From positions 1 through 64,000 of the forward strand of contig NZ_BQIP01000019.1 of assembly GCF_021602585.1 (NCBI RefSeq): DNA of 64,000 bases. Reading direction: 5' to 3'. Origin of the DNA: Pseudomonas faucium (GTDB lineage: Bacteria > Pseudomonadota > Gammaproteobacteria > Pseudomonadales > Pseudomonadaceae). Of the stretch, positions 44,143-52,649 are shown piece after piece. Numbering within the stretch: the first letter of the stretch is position 1; each line of letters starts with the position of its first letter. Both the position numbers and the translations under genes were made by a program. The notes below the pieces were generated by a model, which was given only the letters and a program-made list of their open reading frames with translations, was not told where the DNA came from and did not search any database.

Positions 44143-45297
44143 ATGAAAGCGCACCTGGTGGCAGTAGCCCGCAAACTCATCTCGCCCTCCCTGCGTTACG
44201 AGATCAGGACCGTTTCAAGCATGTTACGGGACATCCTCGGTCGGGCCTGTTTCTGGCGGTGGGAGATCGCCAGGTTCAGGCTGCAGCAGGCCAGCCCCTA
44301 CGAAATCCTCTACATCGGCAGGAAGCAGCAGCGCGAAATGGCCAAGCTGCTGATCGGCGGCAAGGCGCCGCGCGATGCCGGCGATGTGCAGGGCGCGGCC
44401 ACCCCCGCCGCGCAGAACCACGTGGTGGTGGTCAGCGAGGTGCCCACCGCCGGCGCATTGTCGGTGCCCCATTACCTGAGCGCAGTGGTACCGCTGGGGC
44501 GCTCGCTCGATGACATCACCGGCCGCTACGACAGCGAACTGCGCCGCAGCATCCGCAAGAACCGGCCGCTGTACCAGATGCGCCAGACCTTCGACGACAA
44601 CGAAATCGCCATGGCCGACCGCGACCTGCTGCGCCCATACGCCACGGCGCGCCAGGGCATCCATGCCGCGCAGTTCGCCACCGAGGAAGTGTTCCGCCTG
44701 GCCAAGGGCGTGGGCCGGCTCGACCTGATCACCCTCAACGACGAAGTGGTGGCCTGCCACCTGGGCTGCGAAATCACCCGCGGCGGCAAGCGCTATTGGA
44801 GCACCCTGCGCTTCGGCTACTGCGAGGCGGTGTTCGCCGACGCCAAGCGCCTGCGCGAGGTCAACTCGATCACCACCTTCATGGCCCTGGAATGGGCGCT
44901 GGAGCATGGTTACGACTACTACGACATCGGCCTGTGCCTGGCTCGGCCCGACGATGGGCTGCTCAAGTGGAAGCGCCGGCGTGGCGGCGATGTCGATTCG
45001 CTGGGCAATCACGCCTACATGTTCGTGCGCCTGCCCAGAAAAGGCACCGCGCAGTTTCTCTGGGACACGCCGCTGTTCGCCATGGAGGGCAACAAGTTGA
45101 CGCTGCACCTGGGCCTGCCCGAAGGCGCCAGCGATGAAGAAGTGGCCAGCCGTTATCACGAAATGGTCTTTGGCGGGCTGCACAAGATCTACCTCTATGG
45201 CGCCAAGAGTGCAGGGGAGTCGTTCCTGGAAACCTTGCGCGCGCGTTACGCCACCTTCCATTCACCGCCCCAGATGGAGCGGGTGCCGTCCAGTTGA
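44143..45297 (+). CDS. FemAB/GNAT-like acyltransferase of the exopolysaccharide locus
   Basis: A 384-residue cytoplasmic protein. From about residue 125 it shows an Acetyltransf_6/FemAB-like GNAT fold: the YDSELRRSIRKNRPLY segment, HAAQFATEEVFRLAK, then LNDEVVACHLGCEI and the acceptor-side AEWALEHGYDYYDIG-like strand (ALEWALEHGYDYYDIGLCLA). Such proteins sit in polysaccharide clusters, probably acylating a sugar precursor, and FemAB relatives are standard members of exosortase-linked exopolysaccharide loci. ATG 44143 is chosen over a TTG at 44113. AAAGGGA lies rather far upstream. It opens the locus. The GT61 gene follows after 68 bases. Confidence 0.7.
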   Translation: MKAHLVAVARKLISPSLRYEIRTVSSMLRDILGRACFWRWEIARFRLQQASPYEILYIGRKQQREMAKLLIGGKAPRDAGDVQGAATPAAQNHVVVVSEVPTAGALSVPHYLSAVVPLGRSLDDITGRYDSELRRSIRKNRPLYQMRQTFDDNEIAMADRDLLRPYATARQGIHAAQFATEEVFRLAKGVGRLDLITLNDEVVACHLGCEITRGGKRYWSTLRFGYCEAVFADAKRLREVNSITTFMALEWALEHGYDYYDIGLCLARPDDGLLKWKRRRGGDVDSLGNHAYMFVRLPRKGTAQFLWDTPLFAMEGNKLTLHLGLPEGASDEEVASRYHEMVFGGLHKIYLYGAKSAGESFLETLRARYATFHSPPQMERVPSS

Positions 45298-45365
45298 GCA
45301 CCCCGTCTGGCCGGTAACAGACCCCTCGCGTCAGCCCCTTGCCCCGTTACCGTGGAGGCCGCCTC

Positions 45366-46484
45366 ATGCAAAGCGATATCTCGAAACTCAGTGATTACCC
45401 GGTTGCCAGTGGCCATGCCTGGACGTTGGCGGCTTACCGGCACATGGCGCGAAAACGGCTGGCGCGCAAAGCGGATATCGAGCTCAAGAGCCTGGCGGTC
45501 AGAACCTGGGATATCGCCCCCGGCGAAACCACGCTGTCGCCGCCGGCCTTCTACCTGCCCAACCAGCTGGAGCGAGTGACCGGCTGGGAAGCCAAGCGCT
45601 TTTTCCCCTACGTGCACCCGGGGCGCACCATGGAAGGCGGCATCCGCGCCGAGCAGGGGCCGACCCGCGCCTACCTGCTCAAGGACGTGTGGCTGGTCGA
45701 TGGCGCGCTGTACAAGGGCAATGCCAGCCACTGGCTGTCGCTCAAGCCCAGTACCTTCCCGCGCATTGCCGTGGAGCATGAGATCGAACGGGGCGCGGCC
45801 TATTGCACGCAAAACGGCAACACCTGGTTCGGCACCTGGCTGATGGAGGACTGCCCCACCTACGCCCTGGCCTGCAACGAGGGCGTGCCGGTGACCACCG
45901 CACCCTCGGCGCGCTACCCGCTGTTCACCCAGGGGCCGGCCTACGAGCAGTGGCTGGGCATGCAGCCGCTGCGCCTGCGCAGTGCCTTCTTCCACGAGCT
46001 GGTGCTGTTCGACGATGTCAGCAACAACCGCAGCCGGCACCAGCGCTACAAGGCCATGGGCGACAAACTGCTGGCGCATGTGGATAGCACGCCGCACCCG
46101 GGCGTGTTCATCCTGCGCGGCAGCGATGGTGACCTGCGGCTGTTGCGCAATGAGCTGGAAATCGCCGAGCACCTGCGCACGCAGCGCGGTTTTCGGGTGA
46201 TCAACCCGATGCAGCTGGATGTGCCTTCGATCGTGGCCGCCTGCGCGGGCGCCAGGACAGTGGTCGGGGTGGAGGGCAGCCAGCTGGTACATGGCATCAA
46301 CGTGCTGCAAGCCGGTTGCAACTTCCTGGCGCTGCAACCGCCAAACCGATTCGTCAGTTATTACAAGTACCTGACCGATCGCGATCACCAGCACTTCGGT
46401 TTTGTGGTCGGCGTGCCCGAGGGCGAAGGCTTTACTCTCGATATTGATGAAGTGCAACGCACGCTTGATCTTTTTCCGTCATAA
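45366..46484 (+). CDS. Glycosyltransferase family 61 protein (DUF563)
   Basis: A 372-residue cytoplasmic glycosyltransferase of the GT61 type. The C-terminal core contains GVFILRGSDGDLRLLRNELE, RVINPMQLDVPSIVAACAGA and the hallmark VGVEGSQLVHGINVL. It should add one sugar to the lipid-linked repeat unit of the exopolysaccharide. Donor and acceptor are not predictable. GTGGAGG lies 8-14 bases before the ATG. It is followed by a 336-base gap before the micro-protein gene. Confidence 0.85.
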   Translation: MQSDISKLSDYPVASGHAWTLAAYRHMARKRLARKADIELKSLAVRTWDIAPGETTLSPPAFYLPNQLERVTGWEAKRFFPYVHPGRTMEGGIRAEQGPTRAYLLKDVWLVDGALYKGNASHWLSLKPSTFPRIAVEHEIERGAAYCTQNGNTWFGTWLMEDCPTYALACNEGVPVTTAPSARYPLFTQGPAYEQWLGMQPLRLRSAFFHELVLFDDVSNNRSRHQRYKAMGDKLLAHVDSTPHPGVFILRGSDGDLRLLRNELEIAEHLRTQRGFRVINPMQLDVPSIVAACAGARTVVGVEGSQLVHGINVLQAGCNFLALQPPNRFVSYYKYLTDRDHQHFGFVVGVPEGEGFTLDIDEVQRTLDLFPS

Positions 46485-46820
46485 AACGGTTGCTAAGCAG
46501 AATGATTCGCACCTGTTCTCGCCGTTGAAACACTCGAGCGCCGCCAGAAAAGCGAGTCGGTGGCGTTCGCCCGGCGTTGAAACGCGGCCAATGGGCGTCA
46601 CAATATCGCGCAATTTCAATCACTTGTTAATTGCCCCAAGCGGGCAGTTGGGGGTGCATTTTCTGCATGGCGGTAAATTGACGAGTACCGGGTCGGTCGA
46701 TTGATTTTTATTATGGTGTCGGATCATTGACGTAATGTCATTGTGCCCATAAGCTCCAATCACCAGCAGTAAAAACTCTATTCAAACCAACAATAACTGT
46801 CCTCTTTTCAGGAGGGGAAC
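46485..46820. other. Gap with likely promoter before the micro-protein gene
   Basis: 336 bases without a supported gene. GC drops in the right half (46670-46810). An inverted repeat TGAC-N5-GTCA lies at 46728-46740, and a loose TTGACG / TAAGCT pair (from 46727, spacer 17) could be a promoter. Confidence 0.45.
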
Positions 46821-46997
46821 ATGCGCTCGACTCTGTTCATCAAATCGATTTTCCTGTTGGTGTTATTGAGCGGTGCGGCACGAGCGGCTGATTCTTATAT
46901 GAACCAGACCAATATTGTTCCTTTGGCAACGGCGGGTTGGCTTTTTGCGTTTGCAGTCATTGGCTTCGTGGCGGTAGCCAATAGAAAGAAGATTTGA
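46821..46997 (+). CDS. 58-residue secreted micro-protein with PEP-CTERM-like C-terminus
   Basis: This small gene starts with ATG after a strong site (AGGAGGGG). The product is almost only two signals. Residues 1-22 form a Sec signal peptide (FIKSIFLLVLLSGAARA). After about ten residues, residues 32-58 read VPLATAGWLFAFAVIGF then VAVANRKK: a VPL box, a single hydrophobic helix and a basic tail. This closely resembles the VPLPAAAWLF-helix-RRK form of PEP-CTERM sorting signals cut by exosortases. No exosortase gene is in the window. Alternatively it is a small membrane protein of the polysaccharide machinery. It lies directly upstream of the export genes. Confidence 0.7.
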   Translation: MRSTLFIKSIFLLVLLSGAARAADSYMNQTNIVPLATAGWLFAFAVIGFVAVANRKKI

Positions 46998-47304
46998 AGC
47001 GTTGCCCGTGTTAGTTGTTTGAAGTTGACCTTTCTTTATCGCGACGCCAGCAACTTGACGCACAAAAACGGACATTTGCGCTTTCATCGCTGGCGGTTGC
47101 TTGTCAATTTTCCAGCCATTGCTATATTCCACTGGCCAGACCCTGGGCAGTGGTGGCAGGGGCAGGCAAGGCGGCATCGCGGTAAAGGGCCTGCAGGATT
47201 GCGAGGCCGGCGCAGCGGGTTTGCAGCTGCGTGTGGAGCGAGAGGCTTGCTGTTGTTCTCATTCAGTGCTCTTAACCTGGGCCGATTGGCCGGAGGGATC
47301 CCTC
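46998..47304. other. Gap holding a promoter and long leader before the export genes
   Basis: 307 bases without a supported gene. It contains a good sigma-70-type promoter (47101-47128), giving a leader of about 170 bases before the Wza-like gene. No terminator hairpin for the micro-protein transcript was found. Confidence 0.5.
47101..47128 (+). promoter_or_regulatory. Sigma-70-type promoter of the polysaccharide export genes
   Basis: TTGTCA (5 of 6 to TTGACA), a 16-base spacer and TATATT (5 of 6 to TATAAT), in the gap before the Wza-like gene. Predicted start near 47135. Confidence 0.55.
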
Positions 47305-47862
47305 ATGGCGCGTTTGCTGATTTCCCTGTTCTGCGTACTGTGCGCCTGGGCCGGCGCCAGCGTTGCCGATGACAGCACGTCCACCTACCTGTTGAGCCCC
47401 GGCGACAAAGTGTTGATCTCCGTGTGGCAGGAAGACACCCTGCGCCAGGAAACCGTCGTACTCCCCGATGGCAGCATTACCTTCCCCCTGGCCGGCCGCA
47501 TCGATGTGGCGGGCCTGGATGTGACCGCAGTGGCCAAGAAGGTCACCGCCGGCCTCAAGCCTTTTCTTGCCGACCCGAACGTCAGCGTGGTGGTCACCGG
47601 CACCGCCGGCAACCTGGTGTACGTCCAGGGCAAAGTGATCAAGCCAGGCCCGGTGCCAATGGCAGGCCCAACCGCCGTGCTGCAAGCCTTGAGCATGTCG
47701 GGTGGAATGGACAAATTCGCCGACGAAAGCGCCATCAAGGTGATCCGCGGCAGTGGCCCTGCACAAAAGGTATTGCCGGTGCGCTACAAGGATCTGGTTT
47801 CTGGGCGTGACATGTCCACCAACTTCCAACTTCAGGCTGGCGATACGCTGGTCGTACCTTGA
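47305..47862 (+). CDS. Polysaccharide export protein, short Wza-like (Poly_export + SLBB)
   Basis: A 185-residue periplasmic/outer-membrane-associated protein. The signal sequence (LLISLFCVLCAWAGASV) contains cysteines but no clean lipobox. The Poly_export domain is YLLSPGDKVLISVWQE to VSVVVTG. One SLBB unit follows (NLVYVQGKVIKPGPVPM). It is much shorter than Wza (about 380 residues) and lacks the C-terminal outer-membrane helix, so it probably works with the barrel protein encoded next. GGAGGG precedes the ATG. Short exporters of this form are the ones found with exosortase-linked exopolysaccharide genes. Confidence 0.85.
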   Translation: MARLLISLFCVLCAWAGASVADDSTSTYLLSPGDKVLISVWQEDTLRQETVVLPDGSITFPLAGRIDVAGLDVTAVAKKVTAGLKPFLADPNVSVVVTGTAGNLVYVQGKVIKPGPVPMAGPTAVLQALSMSGGMDKFADESAIKVIRGSGPAQKVLPVRYKDLVSGRDMSTNFQLQAGDTLVVP

Positions 47863-47887
47863 ATCTTCTAATAATTAAGAATTACTA

Positions 47888-49003
47888 GTGCCTATTTTTC
47901 GACCAAAGCGTATGGCGGCGGCAATCATGATGATGCCGTTCGCGGGGGTGGTTAGTGCCGCCAATTGGCAGTCTTCAGTTGTGGTACCCACGACTGTCGA
48001 GTACGACAGTAACCCATTGCTCCTGACGTCCAAGGAGAAAGGTGTGACGCGTACCATCATTGCACCCGACTACAACCTGATCGGTCAGTTCGACCGCGAC
48101 CAACTGCGTCTGGGCCTGGGCATGAACCTGTTGCGCTCGTCCGACCGTTCGGTGGTCGACGACCGTGAAGACCCCAACCTGAGCCTGGGCTGGCAGCGCG
48201 AGACCGAGACCGGCGGTTTCGGCCTCCTGGCGCAGTACACCGAGAGCTCGACGCTGTCTGGCACGGTGCTCGACACCGGCGTGGTCACCACCGACGGCAC
48301 GCAGAAGATGTCCTCGCTGACCGCCAACTGGAGCAGTGCGGTGACCGAGCGCAGCACCCTGGCCAACGAGCTTCGCTACAACCATGCGCGGTATGACATC
48401 ACCACGCTGACCGGCTACGACGAGTACTCCAACTACCTGACCTGGACCTACGCCTGGAGCGAGCGCACCGACCTGATCACCGGGTTCGAGGCGCGGCGCT
48501 ACGAGCCCCAGGACACCACCACCGCCATCGCCACCAACAGCTACGTGCCGAGCATCGGCATCAAGCACCAGTTCTCCGAACGCCTGGAAGGCGCCATGCA
48601 TGTGGGCGTCAACGAAACCAGCGGCTCCGGTGGCGGGCGCCGTGGCGAAGGCGGCATGTCGCTGTTCTACCGCGGCTCGCGCGCCGAGGCCAGTTTCAGC
48701 GCCGAGCGCAGCACCGTGGCCAGTGCCGAGGGCGGTTTCGCCGAGCTGGACATGGTGCGCGGCGGCTGGAGCTACCTGGTCAGCGAAAGAAACCGGGTGG
48801 GCCTGGAAGCGTCCTGGCAGGACGCCAAGGGGCAGACGCCAAACACCTTGCAGACCTACAGCGCCTGGGCCAGCCACGAATTCTCGCGGGCCTGGGACAT
48901 GCGTTTTTCGTTGATGTACAAGGAGCGTCAGCAAGATGGCTTGCCAGATGCTGAAGCGACCATCGTGGGACTGACGCTGACGTACCGATATCCCGACATC
49001 TGA
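47888..49003 (+). CDS. Outer-membrane beta-barrel protein of the exopolysaccharide locus
   Basis: A 371-residue protein with a signal peptide (basic start, cleavage after VSA near residue 24) followed by amphipathic strands rich in aromatic and charged residues. It ends LTLTYRYPDI, in the style of an outer-membrane barrel. It resembles the beta-barrel proteins encoded beside PEP-CTERM/exosortase polysaccharide genes. Likely role: the outer-membrane exit for the polymer, with the short Wza-like partner. The GTG at 47888 is chosen because it supplies the basic n-region. ATG 47912 is the alternative, and neither has a clear ribosome site. Confidence 0.72.
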   Translation: MPIFRPKRMAAAIMMMPFAGVVSAANWQSSVVVPTTVEYDSNPLLLTSKEKGVTRTIIAPDYNLIGQFDRDQLRLGLGMNLLRSSDRSVVDDREDPNLSLGWQRETETGGFGLLAQYTESSTLSGTVLDTGVVTTDGTQKMSSLTANWSSAVTERSTLANELRYNHARYDITTLTGYDEYSNYLTWTYAWSERTDLITGFEARRYEPQDTTTAIATNSYVPSIGIKHQFSERLEGAMHVGVNETSGSGGGRRGEGGMSLFYRGSRAEASFSAERSTVASAEGGFAELDMVRGGWSYLVSERNRVGLEASWQDAKGQTPNTLQTYSAWASHEFSRAWDMRFSLMYKERQQDGLPDAEATIVGLTLTYRYPDI

Positions 49004-49025
49004 CTCTTCGCACGGGTGGCCACAC

Positions 49026-50594
49026 ATGAAGACCGAGTACGAGCTGTCGATCAAAGATTACATCGCCATCATCAAGGACCGCGCCTTGCTGCTGGGGGTG
49101 AGCATCGTCGTCGTACTGGCAGCGACCGTGGGCGTCGCCCTCAGTGTGCCACCCATCTACCAGGCCACCGGCACCATCCTGGTCGAATCGCAGCAGATAT
49201 CGCCCGACCTGGTCTCGGCCGGCAACACCACCTTTGCCGATGAGCGCATCGAGGTCATTCGCCAGCGCGTGATGACCCGGGAAAACCTGCTGCGCATCAT
49301 CGACAAGTACGGCCTGTTCGCCGACAAGGGCCGGCAGTTCAGCGAAACCGACAAGATAGAGCAGATGCGCAACGACATCGTGGTGGCCACGCTCAGCACC
49401 TTCATCAAGGGGCGTGGCGAGGCGACCGTGGCGTTCACCGTGTCGTACGAGGACAAGCGCCCGGAAGTCGCCAAGGAAGTGGCGGACGAACTGGTGAACC
49501 TGTTCCTCAACGAAAACATCAAGCAGCGCACCGAACGCGCCACCGAAACCACCGAATTTCTCTCCCAGGAAGCCAACAAGCTGGGCGCCGAACTGGCCGA
49601 CCTGGAAAACCAGCTGGCCGACTTCAAGCAGGCCCACGCCAATGCCTTGCCGGAAAACCAGCAACTGCGCATGAGCATGCTGTCGCGCTCGGAGCTGGAG
49701 TTCCGCGAGGTCGACCGTGACTACAAGTCGGCCCAGGAAGAGCTGCGCTACCTGGAGCTGGAGCTGGCGGCTGCCAATGCCGGGGTGCCCACCCAGGCTG
49801 CCAATGGCCGCTCGACGGCCGCCGACCAACCGCAAGACCTGGCAAGCCTGAAGGCCGAGTATGCCCGCCTGCTGACCCGCTACACCCCGGCGCACCCGGA
49901 CGTGCAGGCGATCAAGCGCAAGATCGATGTGCTCCAGGCCTCCGGTGACAAAGGCGCGGCGGCTGCGGCGACGATGAACCTGGACGCCGCCCGGGTGCGC
50001 ACCAAGATGGCGGCGGCGCAGTCGCGCATCGCCTCGCTGGCCGAGCAGAAGCGCCAGCTCACCAGCAAGATGGAAGGCTACGAGGCGGATATCCTCGAAG
50101 CCCCGCAAGTGGAGCGCGGCCTGATCACGCTGATGCGCGACCACGACAACGCCCGCAAGAAGTACGAAGAAATCCGCAACAAGGAAATGGGCGCGAAGAT
50201 CACCGAAAGCCTGGAGCAGGAAAACAAAGCCGAGCGCTTCGTGCTGCTCGAGCCGCCGCTGATGCCGGAAAAACCGGTCAAACCCAACCGCAAGAAAATC
50301 GTCGCCCTGGGCCTGGTGCTGGCACCGGCCGTGGGCGGTGGGCTGGTGATGTTGCTGGAGATGCTCAACCAGCGGGTGCGTGGCGTGGGTGCGCTGGAAA
50401 GCGTGCTGGGCAAGCGCGTGCTGGTGGCGGTGCCCTATATCGCGACCCAGGCCGACAAGGCCCGGCGGCGAAAATGGCTGATGCTGCTGATCGTCGCCGG
50501 CGTGGTGTTGCTGGCTATGCTGATGGTAGTCGTCCATGTGTTCTACATGCCGTTGGACGTCCTGCTGTTTAAAGCTATGGCTCGGTTTGAATAG
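49026..50594 (+). CDS. Wzz/GumC-type polysaccharide co-polymerase
   Basis: A 522-residue inner-membrane protein that sets chain length and links synthesis to export. It has an N-terminal Wzz domain with TM about 17-42 and PPIYQATGTILVE, and a long periplasmic coiled coil (about 170-400, including an AEYARLLTRYTPAHPDVQAI GNVR-like segment). TM helices follow near residues 420-440, and a final hydrophobic helix (MLLIVAGVVLLAMLMVVVHVF) lies near the end. The kinase domain is not fused but encoded next door, as in exosortase-type and Gram-positive systems. 22 bases separate it from the barrel gene. Confidence 0.88.
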   Translation: MKTEYELSIKDYIAIIKDRALLLGVSIVVVLAATVGVALSVPPIYQATGTILVESQQISPDLVSAGNTTFADERIEVIRQRVMTRENLLRIIDKYGLFADKGRQFSETDKIEQMRNDIVVATLSTFIKGRGEATVAFTVSYEDKRPEVAKEVADELVNLFLNENIKQRTERATETTEFLSQEANKLGAELADLENQLADFKQAHANALPENQQLRMSMLSRSELEFREVDRDYKSAQEELRYLELELAAANAGVPTQAANGRSTAADQPQDLASLKAEYARLLTRYTPAHPDVQAIKRKIDVLQASGDKGAAAAATMNLDAARVRTKMAAAQSRIASLAEQKRQLTSKMEGYEADILEAPQVERGLITLMRDHDNARKKYEEIRNKEMGAKITESLEQENKAERFVLLEPPLMPEKPVKPNRKKIVALGLVLAPAVGGGLVMLLEMLNQRVRGVGALESVLGKRVLVAVPYIATQADKARRRKWLMLLIVAGVVLLAMLMVVVHVFYMPLDVLLFKAMARFE

Positions 50595-50605
50595 GGAATG
50601 CAGCG

Positions 50606-51412
50606 ATGGACAGAATTACGCCGGCTATTGGAAAGAACCTGCACCAGATCTCACCCACCCCCGTGGAAACCCCAAAGGCCCCGCTGTTGGCGGAAAAGCC
50701 CGAACCCCTGGGCGATTTCGACTACGTGCAGACCAAGGTGGTACCGCTGCGCGCGGAACACCTGGAACGTAACCGCATCATCTCGTACAACAAGAACTCG
50801 AACATGAGCGGCGCCATCGACCTGTTGCGCACGCAAGTGCTCAAGGCGATGGACGAGAACGGCTGGCGCACCCTGGCGATCACCTCGCCGACCCCGGAGG
50901 CCGGCAAGACCGTGCTGGCGGTGAACCTGGCCATGAGTATCGCCCACCACACCACCAAGACCGCCTTGCTGGTGGACTTCGACCTGCGCCGGCCACGGGT
51001 GGGCAGCAGCCTGGGCCTGCCGATGGACAAGGCGCTCAACGAGGTGCTCAGTGGCAAGGCGTGGCTGGAAGAGGCGCTGGTCAACCCGACGCTGCCGCGC
51101 TTCGTGGTGCTGCCGACCCGCGAACCGATCCCGATGTCTACCGAGATGCTGTCCTCGCCCAAGGTCGACAACCTGATCGGCGAACTGCGCGACCGCTACG
51201 ATTCGCGCATCTGCATCTTCGACCTGCCGCCGCTGCTCAGCTCGGACGATGCGATCACCGTGCTGCCCAAGTTCGATTGCGTGCTGCTGGTGGTGGCCAA
51301 TGGGATGAACAGCAAGAAGGACATCGAGGACTGCCTGTACCACCTGGCCAACGCGAACCTGGTGGGGGCGGTGTTGAACAAGGCCGATGAGCAGCCGCGC
51401 ACTTACTACTGA
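50606..51412 (+). CDS. CpsD/BY-kinase-like ATPase partner of the co-polymerase
   Basis: A 268-residue cytoplasmic P-loop protein. It has Walker A SPTPEAGKTVLAVNLA (about 94-109), Walker A' ALLVDFDLRRP and Walker B CIFDLPPLL. This is the BY-kinase signature set. The Tyr cluster usually found at the C-terminus is reduced to RTYY. It should bind the co-polymerase and drive its assembly cycle. The ~80-residue N-terminal extension is like that of the kinases in PEP-CTERM loci. AGGGAA precedes the ATG, 11 bases after the co-polymerase stop. Ends the rightward export set. Confidence 0.86.
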   Translation: MDRITPAIGKNLHQISPTPVETPKAPLLAEKPEPLGDFDYVQTKVVPLRAEHLERNRIISYNKNSNMSGAIDLLRTQVLKAMDENGWRTLAITSPTPEAGKTVLAVNLAMSIAHHTTKTALLVDFDLRRPRVGSSLGLPMDKALNEVLSGKAWLEEALVNPTLPRFVVLPTREPIPMSTEMLSSPKVDNLIGELRDRYDSRICIFDLPPLLSSDDAITVLPKFDCVLLVVANGMNSKKDIEDCLYHLANANLVGAVLNKADEQPRTYY

Positions 51413-51428
51413 GTTTCGCGGTGTTTTT

Positions 51429-51601
51429 GAGATCGAGCGCCGCCCGCGCGGCGCATCGCGGATAAATCCGCTCCTACATTTGTTGCAACGTGCCACGGTC
51501 TGTCAGGCCATGGTTGTCCGCCTTGGCGCCCGCCGAGAAAACGCATTGGCCTGTAGGAGCGGATTTATCCGCGATGCGCCGCGCGGGCGGCGCTCGATCT
51601 C
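51429..51601. repeat. Perfect 50-bp inverted repeat between convergent genes
   Basis: Arms 51429-51478 and 51552-51601 are exact reverse complements over 50 bases, with a 73-base spacer. The sequence (core GCGGATAAATCCGCTCCTACA) belongs to a second REP-like family, distinct from the GCCGGCAAGCCGGC family. It fills the gap between the ATPase and galE stops and can form a very stable hairpin. Confidence 0.95.
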
Positions 51602-51608
51602 GAAATCA

Positions 51609-52583
51609 CTACAAGGAACCTGGCGACCAAGGGAACTTGCGCTCCCAACTCCAGGCATGGCCGACAATTTCATCCAGCCTCGCAAACTGTGGCTGCCAAC
51701 CCAGCACGCTTTTCGCTCGCTGTGCATCGGCCACCAGCGCTGCCGGGTCACCTTCGCGACGGGACGCTTCAATCACCCGGATTGGCCGCCCCGTGATGGC
51801 TCGTGCGGCTTCGATCACTTCCTGCACCGAAAAGCCCAGCCCGTTGCCCAGGTTGAATGACGCGCTTTCGCCGCCCTTGAGCAGGTACGCCACCGCCAGC
51901 GCATGGGCCGACGCCAGGTCGGCGACGTGCACGTAGTCGCGGATGCAGGTGCCATCCGGCGTGTCGTAGTCACGGCCGAACACGGTAATGGCCTCGCGCC
52001 GCCCGGAGGCTGCCTGCAGGATCAGCGGGATCAGGTGGGTTTCCGGTTCATGGCATTCACCCAGCGCCCCCTCGGGGTCGGCGCCTGCTGCGTTGAAGTA
52101 GCGCAAGCTCACCGACTTCAACCCATAGGCGCGGTCGAAGTCCTGGAGAATCTGCTCGACCATCCATTTGCTGCGCCCATAGGGGTTGATCGGCGCCTTG
52201 GGGTGCTGCTCGTCGATGGGGACATAGTGCGGGTCACCATACACGGCGGCGCTGGAGGAGAAGATCAGGTGCCTGATGTCGGCCCGGACCATCGCCTCCA
52301 GCAGGGTCAGCGTGGCCGCCACGTTGTTCTGGTAGTACTTGCCAGGGTCGCTGACCGACTCGCCCACCTGGATGAAGGAGGCGAAGTGGAACACCGCATC
52401 GAAGTGATAATCGCCGAACAGCCGGTCGAGGGCGCCTGCGTCGGCGATGTCCAGCTCGACCCACTCGATGTCGGGCGCCGTGGCCACGGTGTCTGCAACC
52501 ACCACCTCATGGCCATCGCCCAACAGGTGCTTGACCATGTGCGAACCGATATAACCTGCACCGCCGACAACCAAGTACTTCAT
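51609..52583 (-). CDS. galE: UDP-glucose 4-epimerase
   Basis: A 324-residue NAD-dependent epimerase of the extended SDR family. The cofactor motif is VVGGAGYIGSH. Catalytic residues lie in FSSSAAVYGDP and the YxxxK motif PYGRSK, and DYVHVADLA occurs further on. It converts UDP-glucose to UDP-galactose (or the N-acetyl forms) and so would supply the locus with a donor. AGGAGG precedes the ATG at 52583. It is last of three leftward genes; 66 bases separate it from the glycoside hydrolase. Confidence 0.93.
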   Translation of the reverse strand: MKYLVVGGAGYIGSHMVKHLLGDGHEVVVADTVATAPDIEWVELDIADAGALDRLFGDYHFDAVFHFASFIQVGESVSDPGKYYQNNVAATLTLLEAMVRADIRHLIFSSSAAVYGDPHYVPIDEQHPKAPINPYGRSKWMVEQILQDFDRAYGLKSVSLRYFNAAGADPEGALGECHEPETHLIPLILQAASGRREAITVFGRDYDTPDGTCIRDYVHVADLASAHALAVAYLLKGGESASFNLGNGLGFSVQEVIEAARAITGRPIRVIEASRREGDPAALVADAQRAKSVLGWQPQFARLDEIVGHAWSWERKFPWSPGSL

Positions 52584-52649
52584 CCAATCCTCCTGGAACA
52601 GACGCAGCGTCGAATGCCTGGAATACAGGTCTGAACTGACTCTAGATGG

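Noticed and set aside
46728-46740. TGAC-N5-GTCA as a FleQ or other named regulator box.
   Set aside because: The half-site order and spacing do not match the FleQ consensus as I know it. Only the inverted repeat itself is supported.
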